Positions 1 through 6,612 of a stretch of DNA of 8,831 nt are shown one piece after another. Positions within the stretch are counted from its first letter, which is position 1. The number at the start of each line of letters is the position of its first letter. The notes beneath the pieces are model-generated. The model searched no databases. It was not told the DNA's origin and saw only the letters and a list, made by a program, of their open reading frames with translations. Both the position numbers and the translations under genes were made by a program. Source of the stretch: Halieaceae bacterium (lineage in GTDB: Bacteria > Pseudomonadota > Gammaproteobacteria > Pseudomonadales > Halieaceae); NCBI GenBank assembly GCA_002683395.1, contig NYTG01000085.1, positions 1 through 8,831 on the forward strand. The letters are read 5' to 3'.

Positions 1-1644
1 ATGACAAGCACCTCGCCACCTGAGTCAATCGATTGGCGATGGACCGGTCGAGATACGGCGATCCCACGTTGCGAGAAAGGAATTTTCCCTGTTACGCTCA
101 CTGACATTCAGCCGCAAGTATCTGGCGCGGAGCCGCTTATGAACCAAGCACTGCACTTACCCGCTTATCCGGTAACCGACGGTTGTATCGGCGGTGTCAC
201 AGAGTTTGAGCATACCCAGCCCTGGATCTATAGGCTGGATAATCCTTATTTGCACGGGGTTTATGCGCCGACCACTTTGCAACTGAGTGAGTCCGGGCTG
301 CGCGTAGAAGGAACCTTGCCCACTGATCTACTGGGCACTTATTTCCGCAATGGTCCCAATCCCGTGCACCAGCCGGGTAACCGTTATCACCCGTTTGATG
401 GAGACGGCATGGTCCACGCTGTGTCGTTTTGTGAGGGAGAGGCCAGTTACCGCAATCGCTACGTCGAAACCCTTGCTTTCGCCGAGGAGCGGGGGACAGG
501 CCGTTGCACCTCTAACGGGGTAATGGGTCCTTTCGACTTTAATAGCTCGCCTTTCGGTATCAAGGACACCTCGAATACGGATTTGTTCTATTACGCGGGA
601 GGTCTGATGACGCTGTGGTACAACGCCGGACACCCTTATCGGCTAAATCCTCAGACCTTGGAAACTGAGGGCTACTTCGAGCTTGAGGGACGACGACATC
701 GCCGTTTGTCGGCGCACTCCAAGGTGGACTGGAACACGGGGGAGCTCCTGTTTTTTGATTACGGTGATGAGCCGCCCTACATGACCTACGGCGTGGCAGA
801 TGCGTCGGGCAAGCTGTTACATGAGGAGGTCATTGACCTTCCCGGGCCGCGGCTGCCCCACGATATTGGTTTCACATCCCACTACACCATTTTGCACGAC
901 TTACCCTTTTTCCATGACCCCAAGGTGCTGCAGCGACACCAGCTGCGAGTACTGACCTTCCACCGCGATATTCCAACCCGATTCGGACTCATTCCGCGCC
1001 ATGGTCGCGGCGATCAGATCCGCTGGTTTGAGTGCGAGCCCTGCTATGTCCTGCATGTCAGCAATTGCTGGGAAGAGGGTGATTGGGTGGTGATGGATGG
1101 CTGTCGATCAGTGAACCCTATGCCCTCGGCGACGGGTGAGGAAGGTGAGCTCTCGCATATGCTGGCTTATATGCGTCTCGAGGCAAACAATTATCGCTGG
1201 CGTTTCAATTTGCGCACCGGAGAAGTGCGCGAGAACGATATTGACGATCTCAATACCGAATTTAATAAAACCAACCCACTTTACGCCGGCGTGAAGAGCC
1301 GCTACGCCTACCATCAGCGTATTCCCTTGCTCCACGAAGGAGGGCACACCCTACGCTTTACCGGACTGGTGAAGTACGACAACGAGACCGGTTGTCGGCA
1401 GCAATGGGATTATGGAGAAGGTGTTTTCGGTAGTGAGGCCGTGTATGTCCCCAAGGTCGGTGCGACCCGGGAACACCCGGAGGATGACGGGTATGTGATC
1501 ACCTTGGTCACGAATCCGAGGGACTGGTCATCTCACTGTCTGGTGTTTGATGCGACCGATGTAGCAGTGGGACCGATGGCGCGTGTCACCCTGCCCCAGC
1601 GAGTGCCATTTGGATTCCACGCCAGCTGGGCGCCAGGCGTCTGA
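1..1644 (+). CDS. Carotenoid oxygenase (RPE65 / carotenoid cleavage dioxygenase family)
   Basis: This is a non-heme Fe(II) dioxygenase that cleaves a conjugated C=C bond. Family substrates are carotenoids, apocarotenoids or lignostilbenes, and the sequence does not say which applies. It should fold as a seven-bladed propeller. All four iron-ligand histidines are visible in family contexts: H239 (AHSKVDW), H287 (LPHDIGFT), H352 (LHVSNCWEE) and H540 (FGFHASW, close to the C-terminus). The early motif TYFRNGPNP, followed by FDGDGMVH, is also a family hallmark. The frame is open from the first base. An internal ATG at 139 is preceded by GGAG with a 6-nt spacer and would give 501 residues, closer to the usual family length. 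The first 46 residues look unlike family sequence, so 139 may be the true start. The gene converges on the LysE gene with a 20-bp gap. The family is certain and the substrate unknown. Confidence 0.93.
   Translation: MTSTSPPESIDWRWTGRDTAIPRCEKGIFPVTLTDIQPQVSGAEPLMNQALHLPAYPVTDGCIGGVTEFEHTQPWIYRLDNPYLHGVYAPTTLQLSESGLRVEGTLPTDLLGTYFRNGPNPVHQPGNRYHPFDGDGMVHAVSFCEGEASYRNRYVETLAFAEERGTGRCTSNGVMGPFDFNSSPFGIKDTSNTDLFYYAGGLMTLWYNAGHPYRLNPQTLETEGYFELEGRRHRRLSAHSKVDWNTGELLFFDYGDEPPYMTYGVADASGKLLHEEVIDLPGPRLPHDIGFTSHYTILHDLPFFHDPKVLQRHQLRVLTFHRDIPTRFGLIPRHGRGDQIRWFECEPCYVLHVSNCWEEGDWVVMDGCRSVNPMPSATGEEGELSHMLAYMRLEANNYRWRFNLRTGEVRENDIDDLNTEFNKTNPLYAGVKSRYAYHQRIPLLHEGGHTLRFTGLVKYDNETGCRQQWDYGEGVFGSEAVYVPKVGATREHPEDDGYVITLVTNPRDWSSHCLVFDATDVAVGPMARVTLPQRVPFGFHASWAPGV
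129..132 (+). promoter_or_regulatory. Candidate ribosome binding site for an internal start of the carotenoid oxygenase
   Basis: GGAG lies 6 nt before an in-frame ATG at 139-141. A start here gives MNQALHLPAYPV... and a 501-residue protein, a typical length for the family. Nothing upstream of base 1 is visible, so the ribosome binding site of the ATG at position 1 cannot be compared. Confidence 0.45.
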
Positions 1645-1664
1645 GAATAGCGGAGCGCCGCGGC

Positions 1665-2279
1665 TCAAACATTAACGAGCATCAGCACTGCCACCAGCAC
1701 CATCAGCGTGGCGGCGACTTTATTGATTTGAGCAAGGTGCGTATCGGTGCTGAGGAACCGTCGCAAGCCACTTCCGCCGGTTGCATAGAGGTTCATGGAG
1801 ATAAACTCAGAGGGCAGGATGACGCCGAGAAAGACGCTGAGCTGCCCGGCGATCGAATAGTTTGGCGACATGAAACCGGGTAACAGGGCAATCATGAAGC
1901 CCCAGCCTTTCGGGTTCATCACGGCCGTAACGTACCCTAGGCTTAGCAAGGCCAGCGGTGCGAGTCGAGCTGGCCCCTCATCGCGCTCAAACTGAGCGGG
2001 CTGGGTCCAGAGCCTGTAGGCCACCCACAGCAAATAGCTACCGCCAACTAAGGCGAGCAGAGTGAAGTAAAGATCGGACAGCGACTGAATCCAGGCAAGG
2101 AGCAGCGCGCAACTGATCACCACGGTGGCCACGCCGGCCAGCTCGCCCCCCATCATCCACAGTGTTTGCCGGTAACCCTGCGATAGCCCGAGGGTAAAAG
2201 CCAAGGTCATACACATGCCTGGCGTCAGGGAAATGGCGGCAATCGTGGGAATAAACACCCACAACAGCTCGGGATTCAT
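1665..2279 (-). CDS. LysE/RhtB-family amino-acid or metabolite exporter
   Basis: This is a 204-residue inner-membrane protein of the LysE/RhtB superfamily, which exports amino acids or related small metabolites. About six hydrophobic segments are visible, near residues 4-30, 42-64, 69-91, 106-121, 126-165 (two segments run together) and 184-203. Family marks are the N-terminal SLTPG followed by a glycine-rich helix (LGLSQGYRQ), NPKGWGFMIALLPGF at about 122-136, and a late GG pair near 168. The usual N-terminal TPGP reads TPGM here (residues 19-22), a departure from the common family pattern. The ATG at 2279 has GAGGT 9 nt upstream, overlapping the stop codon of the preceding gene. It is the last gene of the minus-strand trio, 12 nt after the DUF4149 gene. 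The substrate cannot be read from the sequence. Confidence 0.88.
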   Translation of the reverse strand: MNPELLWVFIPTIAAISLTPGMCMTLAFTLGLSQGYRQTLWMMGGELAGVATVVISCALLLAWIQSLSDLYFTLLALVGGSYLLWVAYRLWTQPAQFERDEGPARLAPLALLSLGYVTAVMNPKGWGFMIALLPGFMSPNYSIAGQLSVFLGVILPSEFISMNLYATGGSGLRRFLSTDTHLAQINKVAATLMVLVAVLMLVNV

Positions 2280-2291
2280 GCTGCGGTGACC

Positions 2292-2696
2292 TCAGTAGCG
2301 AGCGAGCAAAACGACCAGTGCGAGCAATTGAATCATATTGATGGCGACTGACAACCGGTGCAGCCGAGCAAAACCGAGGCCGGCGCTGGCGTCTCCCGCG
2401 AGCTCTGCGTCGCGCAGGGAGTTAATGCGGGGCACGAGTCGCTGTCTGACCCATAAGGTCGAGAATGCAATGAGCAGACACACTCCCGACGCTATCGGTT
2501 GAGAGGTCATCCATAGCAGGCCGGCGAGGCCGGATCCAATGATTAAGGCGAGGTAATAACGCGGGAATAGCCGCCGAAGAAAACGTCCCGCTTCGTCAGC
2601 AGGTAGCGCCTGAAAAACGGTGGGGGCGATGCCTACCGCAAAGAAAACCATGGCGCCGAGTGTGGCGGCAACGGTGTACAGGGCGATCAGTTCCAT
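2292..2696 (-). CDS. DUF4149 small integral membrane protein
   Basis: This is a 134-residue membrane protein with four hydrophobic segments, near residues 5-27, 47-64, 67-84 and 115-132. It resembles the DUF4149 (TMEM205-like) family: a GAMVFFAVGIAPTVF stretch in the first helix, then LPADEAGRFLRRLFPRYY (about 31-48), and RLHRLSVAIN (111-120) before the last helix. Family function is unknown. The ATG at 2696 follows a TAAGG ribosome binding site, 7-nt spacer, built into the stop codon of the DUF2805 gene. It lies 9 nt after that gene and 12 nt before the LysE gene, so the three are almost certainly co-transcribed. Assignment is by remembered motif resemblance. Confidence 0.8.
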   Translation of the reverse strand: MELIALYTVAATLGAMVFFAVGIAPTVFQALPADEAGRFLRRLFPRYYLALIIGSGLAGLLWMTSQPIASGVCLLIAFSTLWVRQRLVPRINSLRDAELAGDASAGLGFARLHRLSVAINMIQLLALVVLLARY

Positions 2697-2705
2697 AGCG
2701 CGACC

Positions 2706-3041
2706 TTATTTTGAGCGAAGTTTGTACTGGGTTGAACAGTAGCCGCGAGAGACCGACGGATCGCGCCTGAGGGCGTGCTTTGTTTTGCGGCCCGTGACGC
2801 GTTCACGCCAATTCTTGAAGGCGCGGGGTTTAAGCGAGGCGCGCATCAGTGCGATAACCTTGTTTTCAGGGAGCCCGTATAGCTGCTCAATTGCTTCAAA
2901 GGGCGTGCGATCTTCCCAGGCCATCTCAATGACTCTGGAATGGTCAGCCGCGCTGAGGTCATGATGCCCCCCAAGGTGGGCGGAGTCATCGGTGCCGTCA
3001 CCTAAGGCGCGCAGCGTGTGTTGGGCAGAGCCTGTTGTCAT
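2706..3041 (-). CDS. DUF2805 / TIGR03643-type conserved hypothetical protein
   Basis: This is a 111-residue soluble basic protein of unknown function. Its core from about residue 35 matches the DUF2805 pattern: VIEMAWEDRTPFEAIE (37-52), YGLPENKVIALMR (55-67), LKPRAFKNWRERV (70-82) and GRKTKH (84-89), followed by a basic tail rich in R, K, S and Y. The helix-turn-helix-like spacing and strong positive charge would suit nucleic-acid binding, but that is inference. The first 30 residues are low in family resemblance (G, H and D rich). The ATG at 3041 has no clear Shine-Dalgarno sequence, so the start is less certain than the frame. It is the first gene of the DUF2805-DUF4149-LysE unit and is divergent from bciA. 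Confidence 0.8.
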   Translation of the reverse strand: MTTGSAQHTLRALGDGTDDSAHLGGHHDLSAADHSRVIEMAWEDRTPFEAIEQLYGLPENKVIALMRASLKPRAFKNWRERVTGRKTKHALRRDPSVSRGYCSTQYKLRSK

Positions 3042-3120
3042 CGTAAAAATGATTGCCGATTGACGGACCCGACACTCTAGCGAAAGCAGGTGCGCTATGC
3101 CGACTCGCCATCCAATAGCA

Positions 3121-3149
3121 TTGACGCTTCCGGGCGGCCGGCCTAGGGT
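3121..3149 (+). promoter_or_regulatory. Candidate sigma70-type promoter for bciA
   Basis: TTGACG (3121-3126, five of six to the -35 consensus), a 17-nt spacer, then TAGGGT (3144-3149), which keeps the key T, A and final T of the -10. Transcription would start about 20 nt before the bciA ATG. No TGT-N12-ACA site of the PpsR/CrtJ type is visible in the 3042-3176 intergenic region. A second TTGACG at 3060-3065 has no convincing -10 after it. Confidence 0.35.
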
Positions 3150-3176
3150 GGAAGCAATGGGTTCTCAGGGCGAGTG

Positions 3177-4130
3177 ATGCGCGTATTGTTGGCAGGGGCA
3201 ACGGGTTATATCGGTGCTGCGGTGTTGCGAGAGCTGTTGTCGCAACACCACGAGGTACTGGCCCTGGTGCGTCCGGGGCGTGCGCTGACTCCTGGCTTAG
3301 AGCCCGCCATCACGCGGATCGAAGCTGATATCACTCACGATGCCGAGTGGGATAGCCGTCTTCCACCGGTCGAGGCCGTGATTTCCTGCCTTGCGAGCCG
3401 CAGCGGTGCCCCGCGAGACGCCAGAGAGGTGGAGTACGAGGCGAATTGTCAGCTCCTCGAATACGCGGAGCGGGTTGGTGCGCGCCATTTTGTGCTGCTG
3501 TCCGCGATCTGCGTTCAAAAGCCGCGGTTGGCGTTCCAGCGGGAAAAGCTGAAGTTTGAGGCACGACTTCATGACTCCCCGGTACCGGGTACGATCATCA
3601 GAGCCACGGCGTTTTTCCGCTCGTTGGTGGGTCAGTTTGAGCGGGTGCGTGCGGGCAAGCCGTTTTTATTGTTTGGTAGCGGCCATCTCACCGCCTGCAA
3701 ACCCATATCGGACTCGGATCTGGCGCGGTTTATCGTGACGCAGCTTGACTCATCCCCTAGCGGCACCGTGATGCGGCCGATCGGCGGCCCCGGTCCTGCG
3801 CTAACGCCCCAAGATCAAGGGCGCATGCTGTGTAAGGCGCTCGACAAACCCTTCCGAACGACCTCGCTGCCGCCCGAAATGTTTGATTGGTTGCGGTGGC
3901 TGCTCAGTCCGCTGGCACTCATCTCTCGCCGGATGAGCGATCGGCTGGAGTTTCTGCGTATCGCGAAGTTCTATGCGACCGAATCCATGTTGTGCTGGGA
4001 TGATTCGGCCAAACGCTATGATGCCGAGGCAACCCCGGAGTTTGGCGAGGACACGTTGGCCGATTTTTATGAAAAGCTGAGTGCGGGCGAGGTGTCGATA
4101 CCGGAGCGTGGCGAACACAGTCTGTTTTAG
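3177..4130 (+). CDS. bciA: Divinyl (bacterio)chlorophyllide a 8-vinyl reductase, BciA type
   Basis: This enzyme reduces the C8 vinyl group of 3,8-divinyl (proto)chlorophyllide a to ethyl with NADPH, a step of chlorophyll and bacteriochlorophyll synthesis. The 317-residue protein is an atypical short-chain dehydrogenase with an N-terminal Rossmann fold. GATGYIG (7-13) binds the dinucleotide. Segments characteristic of plant DVR and bacterial BciA follow: VISCLASRSG (68-77), HFVLLSAICVQKP (104-116), FQREKLKFE (120-128), ATAFFRSL (143-150), CKPIS (174-178), GGPGPALTPQDQG (203-215) and FYATESML (265-272). The SAICVQKP block is especially diagnostic against generic SDRs. A GTG at 3174 is in frame, but the ATG at 3177 has AGGG (3167-3170) at 6-nt spacing and is preferred. 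It converges with the phosphopantetheinyl transferase gene, 3 bp apart. No other photosynthesis gene is in view. Confidence 0.92.
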   Translation: MRVLLAGATGYIGAAVLRELLSQHHEVLALVRPGRALTPGLEPAITRIEADITHDAEWDSRLPPVEAVISCLASRSGAPRDAREVEYEANCQLLEYAERVGARHFVLLSAICVQKPRLAFQREKLKFEARLHDSPVPGTIIRATAFFRSLVGQFERVRAGKPFLLFGSGHLTACKPISDSDLARFIVTQLDSSPSGTVMRPIGGPGPALTPQDQGRMLCKALDKPFRTTSLPPEMFDWLRWLLSPLALISRRMSDRLEFLRIAKFYATESMLCWDDSAKRYDAEATPEFGEDTLADFYEKLSAGEVSIPERGEHSLF

Positions 4131-4133
4131 CGT

Positions 4134-4790
4134 CTAAATAGGCATCAGCATGATGGTCGCGACATGCGTGTCGTCGAGTCTCGTGGTGTGGATAGACGGG
4201 CCGTGACAGGGCTGCGGCGGTAAGTTCGGTGGTGCAATACCGAGCCTGCAGTCATCGATTCGCGTGACCTCGACATCCTGAAATCCTACCCAGCTCTGGG
4301 TAAGCGGATATTGGCACTTGTAAAACGCCTCCTTGGCGCTGAAGAACACCGTCGTTTCAGCTGCCAGACGCTCCGGGTTGAGCGAATCAAAGTAGGCGCG
4401 TTCGTTCTTGGAAAATAGCGTTGGCCACAGCTTGGGCTCTATACGGCCGATCTTTTCGATATCAATACCAATCGATTGAACCGCGTCGTGCCTCCCCACT
4501 GCTGCGGCGCACAGTGCGGTGCAATGTGAAAGGCTGCCCCGACGATCGGCGGGCCAGAGGGGCGAGCGGTCGCTGGCGCGGCGAAGCGGTTGGCCGGAGA
4601 GCTCGAGGGTATCGGCGAGCACCTTTACCAGTCGCCGACCGGCGATGAATTCTCGTTGGCGGGAGGGTGCTGCGCTGACAATGTCGTCCCATTCATCGGG
4701 GTCTAGGGTGCCCTGCAAGTCCTCAAGTGGCGCCCAGCCAATGGCGAGGCCAGCGGTGGCCAGATCGGGAAAGAGTGAATGGATGACCAT
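4134..4790 (-). CDS. 4'-phosphopantetheinyl transferase, Sfp/EntD type
   Basis: This cytoplasmic enzyme moves the 4'-phosphopantetheine arm of coenzyme A onto a serine of acyl, peptidyl or aryl carrier proteins. At 218 residues it has the length of Sfp/EntD enzymes rather than of the short AcpS group. Family motifs in order are GSLSHC (85-90), GIDIE (108-112, whose acidic residues bind Mg2+), and FSAKEAFYK (150-158, with the catalytic Glu and Lys). An FxxxE segment near 126-130 also fits. The ATG at 4790 has only a weak GCGAG-like ribosome binding site. No carrier protein, polyketide or siderophore gene is in view, so the target is unknown; it could serve primary fatty-acid or secondary metabolism. 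A nested inverted repeat lies 13 bp upstream of the start codon. Confidence 0.92.
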   Translation of the reverse strand: MVIHSLFPDLATAGLAIGWAPLEDLQGTLDPDEWDDIVSAAPSRQREFIAGRRLVKVLADTLELSGQPLRRASDRSPLWPADRRGSLSHCTALCAAAVGRHDAVQSIGIDIEKIGRIEPKLWPTLFSKNERAYFDSLNPERLAAETTVFFSAKEAFYKCQYPLTQSWVGFQDVEVTRIDDCRLGIAPPNLPPQPCHGPSIHTTRLDDTHVATIMLMPI

Positions 4791-4802
4791 CTCGCGATGT
4801 TA

Positions 4803-4863
4803 GCACTGGTTACTTGTCGCTCGGTTGAAGCGTCGAGCGACAGGTTCAAGGGAAAGCCAGTGC
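4803..4863. repeat. Nested inverted repeat between the psiE-like and phosphopantetheinyl transferase genes
   Basis: The inner arms are TGTCGCTCG (4815-4823) and CGAGCGACA (4834-4842), a perfect 9-bp match with a 10-nt loop. The outer arms are GCACTGG (4803-4809) and CCAGTGC (4857-4863), also perfect over 7 bp. No T-run follows on either strand, so it is not a standard intrinsic terminator. It lies after the psiE-like stop codon and before the start of the next gene. It may be a transcript-end structure, a 5' leader hairpin or a protein-binding site. Confidence 0.7.
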
Positions 4864-4907
4864 CAGTGGGTCTGCTTGAAACAGCGGCCCTGACGAGCCT
4901 GCGACAT

Positions 4908-5354
4908 TCAGTGGCCTGACTGATCGACTGTATCGATCGAAGATGTGCGCTGTGAGGCCCAACTTAAGACCGCTAAAGACACGGCAAGTAGCAATACGGC
5001 ACCTGCTTCAAACAACAGCTTGCTGGGTTCGGCTTCTTTCCCTTGCAGAATAATCAACCGAGTGATGCCGGTGATCGCGATCAGCACGGGCAGGGTAACG
5101 GGTACGCTATGGGTGGCGTAATAGGCGTACGCCATGCCGATCACCTCAAGGTAAATGAACAACAGCAGTAGGTCAGCGAGCCGTATCCTTCCCGCCTCAT
5201 AAAACTGGGTCAGCTCGAATGCCACTGCCAGCATGGTTAACAGGCTGATAATAACCAAAAGAATACGCTCAGCTGCGCTGAAAAATCCGAGCACGCTTCG
5301 ATCGAGCTTCTCGGTTGCTTCGGGATAATCGTTGCCAAGGTGTTGCTTGGACAT
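4908..5354 (-). CDS. PsiE-family (phosphate-starvation-inducible) inner-membrane protein
   Basis: This is a 148-residue membrane protein resembling E. coli PsiE (136 residues), whose molecular role is unknown. Four hydrophobic segments lie near residues 29-50, 58-80, 84-104 and 112-133. Family marks are the acidic LADLLLLFIYLEVIGMAY stretch (59-76) and ITGITRLIIL (94-103), matching the Y-x-E and AIVRLIIV regions of PsiE. The ATG at 5354 is chosen because GGAG (5362-5365) precedes it with a 7-nt spacer. An in-frame GTG at 5411 would add 19 residues without a comparable site. No recognisable Pho box was found upstream, so phosphate control should not be assumed from the name. The upstream region shares an element with the MFS gene. 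Confidence 0.85.
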   Translation of the reverse strand: MSKQHLGNDYPEATEKLDRSVLGFFSAAERILLVIISLLTMLAVAFELTQFYEAGRIRLADLLLLFIYLEVIGMAYAYYATHSVPVTLPVLIAITGITRLIILQGKEAEPSKLLFEAGAVLLLAVSLAVLSWASQRTSSIDTVDQSGH

Positions 5355-5380
5355 CTCCGCTCTCCGACTGGGTGTCGGGG

Positions 5381-5402
5381 TATATACGGCGCCAAGCGAC
5401 AA
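5381..5402 (-). promoter_or_regulatory. Promoter-like element upstream of the psiE-like gene
   Basis: Read on the minus strand, TTGTCGCTTG (5402-5393) is followed after 6 nt by TATATA (5386-5381), 26 nt before the ATG. TATATA could be a -10, but no good -35 lies 16-19 nt upstream of it. The same ten bases, with a TATA-like hexamer 5 nt later, occur upstream of the MFS gene. Confidence 0.35.
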
Positions 5403-5460
5403 CCCGTTCACGTAGTGTGCAAGCCCCGCCTAGCGGCGTCTCGCCAAGTCAAAGAAGCCT

Positions 5461-6600
5461 TTAGTCGAACGCTGGGATCACTTTCTCAGCGGGTATCCAG
5501 GGCATCTCAACTACCTCGGCGTCTCGCCAACCTTCTCCGGTATCCAATGACAGTGGGGTACCCGGCGTTGCCAGCGCTGTCGGCACATTCACGAGCGCGA
5601 TGTTGTGCTCAAGCCGCGGTGAGTAGCAGTAGCGCGTCACGTGTCCCACCACTGCGTCACCGGATTTCACGCTCATGAAGTGCTCGTTAGGCGTGATCGG
5701 GTCGCCACCGAAGTTCGCTCCGACCAGCCGACGTTCCGGACCGGAGCGGGCGATGGCTTGCAGGGCGACTTTACCGACATAGTCATGGGGCTTATCAATG
5801 TCGAGTAAACGATCCATGCCGATGGTAAAGGGGCTGTCATTCAACGTGATGTCACTGCAGTAAGACAGCAACCCGCCCTCGACACTGCGCGCGAGCGACG
5901 GGCAGGCAGCCTGAATATCAAATTCTGCACCGGCAGCCATGCACAGGTCCCACAGTTCGGTACCGCGGCTGCTATCGAGAAGGATAATTTCATAGCCCAG
6001 CTCGCCGCTCCAACCAGTGCGGCTGAGCACAACAGGAATATCGTTCAATGAGGTGTGGCAGAAGTGATAGTAGCCGAGCTCAGTGGCCAGATCGCCGAAC
6101 AGTTTTTGCGCCACGCGGGGTGCTAGAGGGCCCTGAAGCTGCAGCGGCGAGGCGTCGGGTTCCCTCACCGTCACGTCGAGCCCGCTTTGAGCTGCGACGC
6201 CCTTTGCCCACAACAAGACATCGCCGTCGCCCGGTGACAGCCAGAAGTGATTCTCGGCATGGCGATACAGCACAGCGTCATTAATGATGCCGCCATTTTC
6301 ATCGACGAACACCACATAGCGCGCCCGATGAATCGGGCACTTGTCGATGTCTCGGGGCGTCAGCAGCTGAGTTAGGGCTAGCGCATCCGGCCCAATGATT
6401 TCGACCTGTCGCTCAGCCGATACGTCCCAGAGAGACACACCCTGCACGATTGCCCAGTACTCGGCGGTGGTATCACCGTAACTGGTGGGCATGAACATAT
6501 GGTTATAGATCGTGAAGGCCTTGGCGCCCGCCTTAATCGTGGCGTCATAGAACGGCGATTTGCGGACGCGCGGACCAATAGTTATCGCGGGTGAAGCCAT
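5461..6600 (-). CDS. DmdA-like folate-dependent demethylase (GcvT / aminomethyltransferase family)
   Basis: This 379-residue protein belongs to the GcvT fold family. It resembles the DMSP demethylase DmdA (about 365-370 residues), which moves a methyl group from dimethylsulfoniopropionate to tetrahydrofolate, giving methylmercaptopropionate. DmdA-like segments are FTIYNHMFMPTS (29-40), EYWAIVQGVSLWDVSAERQV (47-66), GPDALALTQLLTPRD (70-84), GGIINDAVL (103-111), DGDVLLWAKG (125-134), LQLQGPLA (153-160) and CPSLARSVEGGLLSY (233-247). The folate-site loop, however, reads RTGWSGELGYEI (194-205). This is closer to the RTGYTGEDGFE of true T-proteins than to the WSKQGG(F/Y)E remembered from DmdA. DMSP demethylase, or another methylamine or methyl-sulfur demethylase, are both possible. 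The ATG at 6600 has AGGAG (6608-6612) at 7 nt. No gcvH or gcvP is nearby, which argues against a glycine-cleavage role. Confidence 0.8.
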   Translation of the reverse strand: MASPAITIGPRVRKSPFYDATIKAGAKAFTIYNHMFMPTSYGDTTAEYWAIVQGVSLWDVSAERQVEIIGPDALALTQLLTPRDIDKCPIHRARYVVFVDENGGIINDAVLYRHAENHFWLSPGDGDVLLWAKGVAAQSGLDVTVREPDASPLQLQGPLAPRVAQKLFGDLATELGYYHFCHTSLNDIPVVLSRTGWSGELGYEIILLDSSRGTELWDLCMAAGAEFDIQAACPSLARSVEGGLLSYCSDITLNDSPFTIGMDRLLDIDKPHDYVGKVALQAIARSGPERRLVGANFGGDPITPNEHFMSVKSGDAVVGHVTRYCYSPRLEHNIALVNVPTALATPGTPLSLDTGEGWRDAEVVEMPWIPAEKVIPAFD

Positions 6601-6607
6601 AGGAAAA

Positions 6608-6612
6608 CTCCT
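6608..6612 (-). promoter_or_regulatory. Strong ribosome binding site of the DmdA-like gene
   Basis: Read on the minus strand, AGGAG stands 7 nt before the ATG at 6600. It fixes the start codon and is the best Shine-Dalgarno match in the window, suggesting high translation. Confidence 0.75.

Noticed and set aside
1653..1666. Short hairpin GAGC-N6-GCTC in the gap between the carotenoid oxygenase and LysE genes, considered as a bidirectional terminator
   Set aside because: Only four base pairs, overlapping the LysE stop codon, with no T-run on either strand.
3042..3176. PpsR/CrtJ or other photosynthesis-regulator site in the divergent region before bciA
   Set aside because: TGT does not occur on the plus strand of this stretch, so TGT-N12-ACA is impossible there.
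4421..4803. Overlapping open frames on both strands inside the phosphopantetheinyl transferase gene
   Set aside because: They are arginine-rich, low-complexity translations typical of wrong frames in GC-rich DNA, while the minus-strand enzyme carries every family motif.
5355..5460. Pho box upstream of the psiE-like gene
   Set aside because: No pair of CTGTCAT-like repeats with 4-nt spacing was found. TTGTCGCTTG is only a single weak partial match.
5404..5460. Intrinsic terminator after the DmdA-like gene (GCCGC-TAG-GCGG region)
   Set aside because: The stem is very short with a 3-nt loop and no U-run follows in the minus-strand direction.
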